Below, in pieces: positions 27,035 through 34,652 of a stretch of 49,907 nt of DNA. The notes beneath the pieces are model-generated. The model was not told the DNA's origin, did no database searches, and worked only from the letters and a program-made list of their open reading frames with translations. Both the position numbers and the translations under genes were made by a program. Origin of the DNA: Desulfobacterales bacterium HSG17. Lineage in GTDB: Bacteria; Desulfobacterota; Desulfobacteria; Desulfobacterales; Desulfococcaceae. Location of the stretch: positions 1 to 49,907 of the forward strand of contig JAUCGD010000004.1 in the NCBI GenBank assembly GCA_030377945.1. The letters are read 5' to 3'. Each line of letters begins with the position of its first letter. Within the stretch, counting starts at the first letter, position 1.

Positions 27035-28436
27035 CTAATGTGACATTATCAAGTTAATCAGGTCCGCAGATTTAAGAATCTGCTCTGCAAGATTATTAAC
27101 TGCAATAACTCCGTAAGGACCCCGGCGAAGAGCGCATATGATCCTGAATTTTTCAAAATTTTTAAATATTTCTGCAACACCGGCTCCTGAATTTAGGCAG
27201 TCAAGATATGATTTAAATCCTTTGATAACTAAATCTTTTAAATCAGGTGCAAGATTCTGGGAAGAGGATAGTTTTTCCCATATAATATCAGGGTAATCAC
27301 CTTGTTTAAGGTATGCAGCCGCCTGTATCGCTGAAACGATAACTTTTTTGAAGGTGTACAATGCAGTCACAGATTTTTGAAGAATTTTCATCAGGAGAGG
27401 AATGTGTCAGCAAATCACCTGTTATGTCCTTTAATTCCTCACAGAATTTATTTGAAAAACTGTAAACATTGCCTGTATCGCAAATATCTCCCAGCACAGC
27501 TCCTGCTTCAACAGATGCAAGTTGATCCTTATCTCCTAAAAGTATGAGCCGCGACTTGGTAGGCAGGTCTGAACCAGTTTGGACATAAGTGCAAGATCAA
27601 CCATAGATGCTTCATCAACAATAAGAACATCAACAGGCAGAGGATTTTTTGCATTATGCCGAAAGTAAGGAGAACCGGGAATTGTTCCCAAAAGCCGGTG
27701 GATTGTTGAAGCATTGCCTGAAATATCATCTTGCACATGGGAGGGGAAAATATCCTTTTTCCTGAAAATAGCTTCCTGCAATCTTGCAGCGGCTTTTCCT
27801 GTGGGAGCAGTAAGGGCAACACGCACCTGATTTTCCCCTGCCTGTTCGTAAATTAAGGCAAGAATCTTTGCAACAGTTGTTGTTTTCCCGGTTCCAGGTC
27901 CCCCTGAAATTACACAGAAATTACAGGTCAGTGCTGTAAATGCCGCTATTTTTTGCCAGTCCGGCTGCACGGGATTATTATCTGAATCATGCTCTGAAAA
28001 AAACTTGTCCAGCCCCTGCCTTAACAAAACCATGTCTGCAATATTGGGCTCTGAGTTAACCTTTTCCAGAATCAGCTTTGCAAGAATTTCCTGGTATTCC
28101 CAATACCGGTATAAATAAAGGCGGTTATTATGATCCAGAATAAGGGGCTTATATTCTCCGGGTTTTCCAACTACCCAAGACCTGGAAAGAGATTTTACCC
28201 ATATTGGGGGTTCAGGAAATGATTTTGCAGGCAAAGGGCTGTCAAGTTCTGGAAGTTCAGGAACTGAAAGGTCAAAGCAGATATGCCCCTGTCTTTGATA
28301 CCTGCTCATAAGAGCTGCTGCTAATGGTACGCTTTCCTTTTTTTTTATCAAGCCCTGAGATAAATCTGGCAAAACGAATATCCAGATATGAAAAAAACCC
28401 GCCTTCATAAAGATGATCAAGAACATCTTGTTTCAT
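27035..28436 (-). pseudogene. recD: Decayed exodeoxyribonuclease V alpha subunit (RecD)
   Basis: RecD is the 5'-3' helicase subunit of RecBCD. The likely start is ATG at 28436 (MKQDVLDHLYEGG), giving an N-terminal RecD domain. One extra A in a nine-A run (near 28337-28345) shifts the frame to the long open stretch 27536-28426. That stretch carries LAAAL, GHICFDL, Walker A GGPGTGKTTTV, and motif II DEASMVDLALMSKL. A second shift near 27545 is needed to reach RLILLGDKDQLASVEAGAVL. A third near 27318, just after SYRFSDTGG, leads to FRIICALRRGPYGV. The coding sequence then stops at 27035, so the C-terminal helicase motifs are missing. Three shifts plus truncation argue for a dead gene; single-read errors cannot explain the missing end. 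Confidence 0.8.
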
Positions 28437-28484
28437 ATTTTTGCCTGGTGATAATAAGATTTTAAGAAAAAGGATTTGTTGTGA

Positions 28485-29324
28485 TTATAACTCATCAGGA
28501 TCTATCCCCATAGCACGAAGCTTTTCTGCCAGCTTTTTTTCACGATCTTCTGCCTGTTCTGCCCTGTTGCGATCGGCTTTAGCTTCCTGCTTGGCAAGTT
28601 CTGCATTTTTGCGTTCAGAATCAGCTTCCTGCTTGGCAAGTTCCGCATTTTTGCGTTCAGAATCAGCTTCCTGCTTGGCAAGTTCTGCATTTTTCTGTTC
28701 AGAATCAGCCCTTTCATGTCCGGTTGGAATAAGATTGCCTTCTTCATCACAAAACCGGAGCCAGGTATCCATCCTTCCTTCATATATACCTTCCCACAAT
28801 GTTACCCTGAGTCCGACTTTGGATAATTGATTATCTATTTTAGGGATATATCCTTTTGCAGATAATTCATATACACGCAAAGATTCTTTCTGGATATATT
28901 TCTGGGGATCGTAAATAATATAATACCATACACACATGTCAGCATATTTTTGAATCTTTGTACTATTTTCTCCTCCCTGTTTATTTGAAACAACTTCAAC
29001 AACAAGCTCAGGGGGTTTTCCATATTCCCATATAAAATAGGAGCGGTTCCTTTTTTTCCATATATCTTCAGGCAGTTCTACATCCAGACTCAAAAACATA
29101 TCAGGCACAATAGCCGGGTCACTGACTTTATTAAAAACACCGACATTGGCAGCAGCGACAAAGGGTCTGTCAGTATTCCAGGAATTATTTAAGGACTCTG
29201 TAAGCAGCCTTTGCTGTTTTTCTGAAAATATATTATCCACGGGTGTGTCATCCTCCGTAATTATATGACTTATATCAGGGTCAGGGAAATCATCATATTC
29301 GTCTTGAAGGGCGATTTCTTGCAT
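28485..29324 (-). CDS. Uma2-family (PD-(D/E)XK) nuclease-like protein, copy 1
   Basis: 279 residues. The core (about 20-205) fits the Uma2 (DUF820) family, a restriction-endonuclease-like fold common in multicellular-type bacteria and cyanobacteria. Visible motifs are VPDMFLSLDVELP, PPELVVEVVS and KIQKYADMCVWYYIIYDP. The C-terminal 80 residues form a charged coiled coil of 14-residue repeats (ADSERKNAELAKQE), ending in KLRAMGIDPDEL. The start at 29324 is fixed by AGGAGG (29333-29338), 8 nt upstream. It is a close paralog of the next gene upstream, 67 bp away. The biological role of Uma2 proteins is not established. Confidence 0.88.
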   Translation of the reverse strand: MQEIALQDEYDDFPDPDISHIITEDDTPVDNIFSEKQQRLLTESLNNSWNTDRPFVAAANVGVFNKVSDPAIVPDMFLSLDVELPEDIWKKRNRSYFIWEYGKPPELVVEVVSNKQGGENSTKIQKYADMCVWYYIIYDPQKYIQKESLRVYELSAKGYIPKIDNQLSKVGLRVTLWEGIYEGRMDTWLRFCDEEGNLIPTGHERADSEQKNAELAKQEADSERKNAELAKQEADSERKNAELAKQEAKADRNRAEQAEDREKKLAEKLRAMGIDPDEL

Positions 29325-29391
29325 GATTTTATCCTCCTGTTTTATTTTGGTTTTTATGTCATTTCCAATGTTTTCAAATCAGTAATTGGAA

Positions 29392-30189
29392 TTATAAATC
29401 ATCAGGATCAATCCCCATAGCACGAAGCTTTGCTGCCAGTTTTCTCTCTCGTTCTTTGGCTTGTTTAGCATTTTCCCGTTCAGCTTCAGCTTCCTGCTGG
29501 GCCAGTTCAGCCCTGTTCCGTTCAGCTTCAGTTTCTTGCTGGGCCAGTTCAGCCCTGTTCCGTTCAGCATCAGCTCTTTCATGTCCGGTTGGGATAAGAT
29601 TACCTTGTTCATCACAAAAGCGGAGCCAGGTATCCATCCTTCCTTCATATATTCCTTCCCATAATGTTACTTTGAGTCCGACCTGGGATAATTGATTATC
29701 AATTTTAGGAATATATCCTTTTGCTGACAGTTCATAAACACGCAAAGCTTCTTTTTGGATAAAATGCTGGGGATCGTATATAATATAATACCATACACAC
29801 ATGTCAGCATATTTTTGAATCTTTGTACTATTTTCTCCTCCCTGTTTATTTGAAACAACCTCAACAACAAGCTCAGGGGGTTTTCCATATTCCCATATAA
29901 AATAGGAGCGGTTCCTTTTTTTCCATATATCTTCAGGCAGCTCTACATCCAGACTCAAAAACATATCAGGAACAATAGCCGGGTCGCTGACTTTATTAAA
30001 AACACCGACATTGGCAGCAGCGACAAAGGGTCTGCCAGTATTCCAGGAATTATTTAAGGACTCTGCAAGCAGCCTTTGCTGTTTTTCTGAAAATATATTA
30101 TCCACGGGTGTGTCATCCTCCGTAATTATATGGCTTATATCAGGGTCAGGGAAATCATCATATTCGTCTTGCATCGCGGTTTCTTGCAT
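29392..30189 (-). CDS. Uma2-family (PD-(D/E)XK) nuclease-like protein, copy 2
   Basis: The product is nearly identical to copy 1 over the first ~200 residues. I place the start at ATG 30189 (MQETAMQDEYDD) rather than 30240, because AGGAGG (30198-30203) stands 8 nt before it exactly as in copy 1. This gives 265 residues. The coiled-coil tail is shorter, with about two units of AERNRAELAQQE against more than three in copy 1, and has diverged more than the core. The 3' stop is 67 bp from the start of copy 1, so both may be one transcript. Confidence 0.88.
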   Translation of the reverse strand: MQETAMQDEYDDFPDPDISHIITEDDTPVDNIFSEKQQRLLAESLNNSWNTGRPFVAAANVGVFNKVSDPAIVPDMFLSLDVELPEDIWKKRNRSYFIWEYGKPPELVVEVVSNKQGGENSTKIQKYADMCVWYYIIYDPQHFIQKEALRVYELSAKGYIPKIDNQLSQVGLKVTLWEGIYEGRMDTWLRFCDEQGNLIPTGHERADAERNRAELAQQETEAERNRAELAQQEAEAERENAKQAKERERKLAAKLRAMGIDPDDL

Positions 30190-30510
30190 GATTTTATCCT
30201 CCTGTTTTATTTTAATTTTAAGCTTTGTCAATATTTTCACAATTCAGAATAGATTTCAAGTGTAATCAAATTACAGGTTCCAAATTTTAAGCAAACTAAG
30301 TACCTCATCAAAAACTTCATGACATCCCTTAAGGTATCCACAGGAATAGGGCATGGCATATTTTGTTCTTGAGCATTTTCATATGCTATTTTATATTGAA
30401 AAAGGTCATGAAGAAGAGCAGCAATTACAATTGCAGCCCCAAGTTTTTAAAAGACGCTGTAAGTTCTCTAAATTCTTCAAATAACAAAAAATAAATCTGA
30501 AAGGGAAGGT
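30190..30510. other. Gap between Uma2 and the kinase, with a degraded minus-strand coding remnant
   Basis: No intact gene is seen in these 321 bp. On the minus strand, about 30240-30480 reads as a broken frame: EEFRELTASF, then after a one-base shift AAIVIAALLHDLFQYKIAYE and PVDTLRDVMKFLMRYL. I do not recognise it. The bases encoding VMKFLMRYL recur at 40344-40371. The upstream 5' parts of the Uma2 gene and of the kinase gene also lie here. Confidence 0.5.
30298..30325. repeat. 28-nt direct repeat, left copy
   Basis: It begins AAGTACCTCATC and ends TTCATGACAT. It matches 40344-40371 at 27 of 28 positions, in the same orientation. The two copies bracket the whole signalling block. Confidence 0.75.
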
Positions 30511-32094
30511 ATGAACGAACGCAAGACAGTCTTTTTACTGATCTTGATTATGGTTAGCACATCCCTGGTTATTGCAGGCAGCAGCATCGCTATTCTGTAC
30601 CATGCAGGATTTGAAGAAGATCGGATGAGGCTTGAGGAAACCGCAAAAAGCCAGGCCCGGCTTATAGAAGCCATTGCCCGATTCGATGATATATACAGCA
30701 AAGATTATCCAGAAGGTACGTTTGCGGCAACGCTGTCCCAGATAATTGATGCCCATAAAAAATATCCGGGTTTTGGAAAAACCGGTGAGTTTACACTTTC
30801 CAAAAAAGAGGGAGGAAATATGGTTTTCCTTCTAAGCCACCGGCACTTTGATCTTGATAAACCCAGGCCGGTCCCATTCAATTCGGAACTTGCTCAGCCC
30901 ATGCGCCTGGCTCTGTCAGGCCGTTCCGGCACAATGGTCGGACTTGATTACCGGGGAAAAACAGTTCTGGCTGCATATGAGCCTGTTAAAGAGCTGAACC
31001 TGGGCATTGTGGCTAAAATTGATTTATCAGAGATTCATGAACCCTTTGTAAAAGCAGGGGCAGCAGCAGTATTCATTATGTTATTGGCAATATGTATCGG
31101 TGTCAGCCTGTTTATCAGAATCACCAACCCTATGATTAAAAAACTGGAAGTGCGGTCAGCTAAATTGGAAAAGTTGAATAATCTCTTTAATCAGGAAATA
31201 AAAGAACGAAAACAGGCCGTGGATGCACTGAGCAAAGCACATGATGAACTGGAAGCAAAAGTAAAAAAGCGCACCAATGAACTGCTAAAGGCCAATGAGC
31301 AGCTAAAAAAAGAAATGGAAGAACGCAAAAAAGCAGAGACAATATTGCAGGAAAAACAGGTCCAGCTTATCCATGCCGGACGCCTGGCATCCCTGGGCGA
31401 AATGGCAACAGGCATGGCTCATGAACTGAACCAGCCCCTTTCCATTATCCGTTTACAGGCTGAATCATTAAAATTATTGTTAATAAAAACAGGCTGTCTT
31501 CAGCCTGAGTTTGATGATATGCTGAAATCTGTTATCAGAGCTGTTGATCGTGCAGCAGAAATCATTGAGCATATGCGGGGATTTGCCAGAGCAAACGGAG
31601 GGGACCAGAATGAGATTAACCTGACAGAACCGGTGAATAGCAGCCTGAGCTTTTTCAAAGAGCAATTTAGGCATCACGGGATATTAGTGACAACCGAGTA
31701 TGAAGATGATCTGCCCGAAGTCACAGCCGATTCTCAGCAATTTGAACAGATAATGGTCAATTTCCTGTCCAATGCACGGTATGCTGTGGACAAACAGGGA
31801 GAGCAGGAAAAAAAAGATTATCAGAAACAGATCATATTGCGCTTGTTTTATGACAAATCTGAAAATGCAATTATTTTAGAGATCAAGGACAACGGCATCG
31901 GGATGACACAAGAGGAAAAAGAGCAGTGCGTGGACCCCTTTTTCACCACAAAAGAGGTAAACGAGGGCACAGGTCTGGGATTGTCAATTGTTTACGGAAT
32001 TATCAGGGAGTTTAACGGAAACCTGAAAATCACAAGCGAAAAAGGAGTGGGAACGATCATGCAGGTTATTATACCGGGGAAGCAGAGGAAATAA
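30511..32094 (+). CDS. Membrane sensor histidine kinase (NtrB-like)
   Basis: 527 residues. It has a TM helix at about 7-29, an extracytoplasmic sensor region (about 30-183, probably single-Cache-like), a second TM helix (about 185-208), a long coiled coil (about 215-300), a dimerisation/phosphoacceptor domain with GMAHELNQPLS (His304), and an ATPase domain: N box NFLSNARYAV near 417, DNGIGM, FFTTK and GTGLGLSI. All catalytic motifs are intact. The start ATG follows GGGAAGG. Its stop overlaps the ATG of the NtrC-type regulator by one base (TAATG), so the two are translationally coupled and should form a cognate pair. The ligand cannot be read from the sequence. Confidence 0.92.
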   Translation: MNERKTVFLLILIMVSTSLVIAGSSIAILYHAGFEEDRMRLEETAKSQARLIEAIARFDDIYSKDYPEGTFAATLSQIIDAHKKYPGFGKTGEFTLSKKEGGNMVFLLSHRHFDLDKPRPVPFNSELAQPMRLALSGRSGTMVGLDYRGKTVLAAYEPVKELNLGIVAKIDLSEIHEPFVKAGAAAVFIMLLAICIGVSLFIRITNPMIKKLEVRSAKLEKLNNLFNQEIKERKQAVDALSKAHDELEAKVKKRTNELLKANEQLKKEMEERKKAETILQEKQVQLIHAGRLASLGEMATGMAHELNQPLSIIRLQAESLKLLLIKTGCLQPEFDDMLKSVIRAVDRAAEIIEHMRGFARANGGDQNEINLTEPVNSSLSFFKEQFRHHGILVTTEYEDDLPEVTADSQQFEQIMVNFLSNARYAVDKQGEQEKKDYQKQIILRLFYDKSENAIILEIKDNGIGMTQEEKEQCVDPFFTTKEVNEGTGLGLSIVYGIIREFNGNLKITSEKGVGTIMQVIIPGKQRK

Positions 32095-33860
32095 TGAATA
32101 AAGCAAGAATCCTGATCACAGATGACGAAGTTGAACTCTGTGATATTTTGAAAAAATCCCTGGAAATACTTTGGGATAATTATATCATACAAACCGCCTA
32201 TTCGAGCGAGGATGCACTTTCCGTTATGGGAAAAGAGGATATTGATGTATTGGTTACAGATATTCGGATGCCGGGCATGGACGGAATAGAATTAATGAAA
32301 AAAGGCAAAGCAATCCAGAAAAGTTTACAGACCATTGTCATCACAGGACATGGAGACATGGATAGCGCCATTGCAGCCCTGCGTCTGGGGGTAGACAATT
32401 ATTTAATAAAGCCTGTTTCTGCTGAAACCCTGCATTTTGCCATTAGAAAAGCCTGGGAAAAAATAATGCGGAAAAAGGCCGAGAGCCGTCTGCAAAGGAG
32501 CGAGTGGCAATACCGGACTTTGGCTGAAAAAGTGGCTGACGGAATCGCCCTGATTCAAAATGGCAGGTATCTGTTTGTTAATGAGGCATTTATCTCCATG
32601 TTCGGGTACACAAAATCAGAACAGCTTGTGGGAAAGAAGACAGCAGAGCATATAGCAGCAGATTTAACAGAGCCTTTTCCGGAATTGCACGAAGCTCCTG
32701 CAAGCAGCAGCATAGTTGAACGAGTTTTCACGGAAAAATTCAAGACAGAAGATGGCAGAGAATTCTGGGCAGAGGCCCGTGTGAACCTTATTGAATGGAA
32801 GGGCAGGCCTGCTGTTTTAAGTACCGTAAGAGATATTACCCAAAGCAAGCTCAGGGAAATGGAAATCCTGGAACAAACAGAATATTTTCGCAGGGAAAAC
32901 ATAAAACTCAAATCATCTATAAAGGATCGTTACAGATTTGGAGATATTATCGGGAAAAGTCCTTCCATGCAGGAAGTCTATGAGCTTATCATACAGGCCG
33001 GCGCATCTGAAGCAGGGGTGATTATTTACGGTGAGTCTGGAACCGGCAAAGAACTGACAGCCTATGCGGTTCATGAAATGAGCAGCAGAAGTAAGAATGC
33101 TTTTGTTCCGGTTAACTGTGGTGCAATTCCTGAGACCATTCTTGAAAGAGAGTTTTTCGGACACAAAAAAGGCGCTTTTACAGGAGCTGATACAGATATT
33201 CACGGGTATCTGGATCTTGCTGACAAGGGGACCCTGTTTTTGGATGAGGTGGGAGAACTTGCCCTGAACATGCAGGTTAAGCTGCTGCGCGCCCTTGACA
33301 AAGGAAGCTATTTACCTGTGGGAAGCAACAAAAGCAAATGCTCTGATTTCCATGTTATTGCTGCTACTAACAAAAATCTGAAAGATCAGGTGAACAAGGG
33401 GCTGATGCGGGAAGATTTTTTTTACAGAATACATGTTATACCGATTTATATGCCCTCTTTAAGAGAACGCAGGGAAGATATCCCTCTGCTGATTGATCAT
33501 TTTTTTGAAAAATATGATCAGGAAAACCTGCCCCCGATTACCGGGAACATATTGGAATCCATGTATAATTATCAATGGCCCGGAAATATCCGGGAACTTC
33601 ATAACATACTTAGCAGATATGTCACCCTGAAAAGATTTGATTTTCTGGAAATTACTAATGCAGAAGCGGTCAATACAGGCGAGGATACAGGATCAGACAG
33701 TTATGGGCCTGAACTCCGTGCATCTCTGGCAAGATTTGAAAAACAGCATATTTTACGAATCCTGGAACAAAATCTCTGGCACAGGGGCAAAACAGCCGCC
33801 ATGCTGAATATTCCCCCAAGAACACTTTACAGTAAAATGAAAAAATATCGGCTGATATAG
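32094..33860 (+). CDS. Sigma-54-dependent NtrC-type response regulator with PAS domain
   Basis: 588 residues. The receiver domain (about 1-120) has phospho-acceptor Asp56 and a KP motif (LIKPVSAE). A PAS domain follows (about 135-255), which is unusual for simple NtrC proteins. The AAA+ domain (about 280-510) has Walker A GESGTGKE at 313-320, the sigma-54 contact loop GAFTGA at about 360-365, and LFLDEVGEL. The Fis-type helix-turn-helix is at the end (TAAMLNIPPRTLYSKMKKY). It activates RNA polymerase-sigma54 when phosphorylated by the upstream kinase. A likely target is the sigma-54-like promoter at 34045. Confidence 0.94.
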   Translation: MNKARILITDDEVELCDILKKSLEILWDNYIIQTAYSSEDALSVMGKEDIDVLVTDIRMPGMDGIELMKKGKAIQKSLQTIVITGHGDMDSAIAALRLGVDNYLIKPVSAETLHFAIRKAWEKIMRKKAESRLQRSEWQYRTLAEKVADGIALIQNGRYLFVNEAFISMFGYTKSEQLVGKKTAEHIAADLTEPFPELHEAPASSSIVERVFTEKFKTEDGREFWAEARVNLIEWKGRPAVLSTVRDITQSKLREMEILEQTEYFRRENIKLKSSIKDRYRFGDIIGKSPSMQEVYELIIQAGASEAGVIIYGESGTGKELTAYAVHEMSSRSKNAFVPVNCGAIPETILEREFFGHKKGAFTGADTDIHGYLDLADKGTLFLDEVGELALNMQVKLLRALDKGSYLPVGSNKSKCSDFHVIAATNKNLKDQVNKGLMREDFFYRIHVIPIYMPSLRERREDIPLLIDHFFEKYDQENLPPITGNILESMYNYQWPGNIRELHNILSRYVTLKRFDFLEITNAEAVNTGEDTGSDSYGPELRASLARFEKQHILRILEQNLWHRGKTAAMLNIPPRTLYSKMKKYRLI

Positions 33861-34213
33861 GCACAATTTCGGCCATATGTGACTGATTGGTATTTTTTTA
33901 TATTATTATCAGATAATTAACTCCTGCATCTATCTTTACATCAGCCATTAATGGCCGATTCTCAAAACCCTCCAGCAGTATCAAAACCGCCTGATTTTAA
34001 TTTATTTTATATAAATTCGGACAAATAGATTAAAAATCAGTTGCTTGGCATGATTATTGATAACTATGTTTCCAGCAGACTTTTCCCTTTCAGTGATAAA
34101 TAGCAGAAAATGTACTGAGAAAAAACTTTCGACTTTTTTAAAAAATCGGAAGTACGGGGCAATTTTATAATTTTCTAAATAATGAATAAATCTGATCTAA
34201 AAGGATAATTCCT
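33861..34213 (+). promoter_or_regulatory. Regulatory gap upstream of the response regulator-chemoreceptor pair
   Basis: These 353 bp hold no gene. They contain inverted elements CGGCCAT (33870-33876) and ATGGCCG (33951-33957), and a perfect 12-bp palindrome GCCATTAATGGC (33944-33955). A sigma-54-like promoter lies about 90 bp further downstream. This layout resembles an upstream activator site plus a -24/-12 promoter. Confidence 0.5.
34045..34061 (+). promoter_or_regulatory. Candidate sigma-54 promoter (-24/-12)
   Basis: TTGGCAT-GATTA-TTGAT matches the TGGCAC-N5-TTGC consensus with the correct spacing between the GG and the downstream TTG. Deviations are C to T in the -24 box and C to A at -12. 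It lies about 150 bp before the response regulator ATG at 34214, and directly downstream of a gene for a sigma-54 activator. Confidence 0.5.
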
Positions 34214-34636
34214 ATGAATATTTTAATTGTGGATGATGATGTTTCTGTTTCCCGGTTTATTAAAAAGCTTTTTATAAAATGGGGACACAGCGTTGAAATT
34301 GCGGACAGCGGCCGGGACGCCCTGAAGAAATTTGCGAAGAACGGATTTGAGATGGTTCTGCTTGATATATTTCTGCCCGATGTCAAAGGGTATGAGTTAA
34401 TTCCGAAATTCAGAAAACAATGCCCGGACACAAGCATTGTAGCCATGACAGGATATAATACCCGTGAGCTGGAATTAAAAATCAGGAAAAAAGGGGTGTT
34501 GTTCTATATGTCAAAACCTGTGGAAACCGGAGATCTGAAATCTGTTGTAGATTTTATTTCTGCTAAAAATTCAGGAAATCCTCACCAGACAAATGACCAG
34601 ACAAATGACCAGATAAAAAAAATAACCCATCAATAA
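34214..34636 (+). CDS. Single-domain response regulator (CheY-like)
   Basis: 140 residues. It is a stand-alone receiver domain with acidic cluster DDD at 7-9, phospho-acceptor Asp51 (LLDIFLPD), Thr79 and Lys101 (MSKP), so all phosphorylation residues are present. No output domain follows; the last 20 residues are a hydrophilic tail with a repeated TNDQ. ATG follows AAAGGA by about 9 nt. Its stop is 16 bp before the chemoreceptor start, so the two are probably one operon. It may relay phosphate within the local kinase set or to a chemotaxis kinase elsewhere. Confidence 0.92.
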   Translation: MNILIVDDDVSVSRFIKKLFIKWGHSVEIADSGRDALKKFAKNGFEMVLLDIFLPDVKGYELIPKFRKQCPDTSIVAMTGYNTRELELKIRKKGVLFYMSKPVETGDLKSVVDFISAKNSGNPHQTNDQTNDQIKKITHQ

Positions 34637-34652
34637 TTAAGGAGGGAGCAGA

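Noticed and set aside
28441..28830. Plus-strand 129-codon frame rich in Ser/Ala/Leu
   Set aside because: It is the reverse complement of the Uma2 coiled-coil repeats.
30240..30480. A functional small gene on the minus strand
   Set aside because: The frame breaks after about 15 codons, needs a one-base shift, and has no start codon with a ribosome site; kept only as a remnant.
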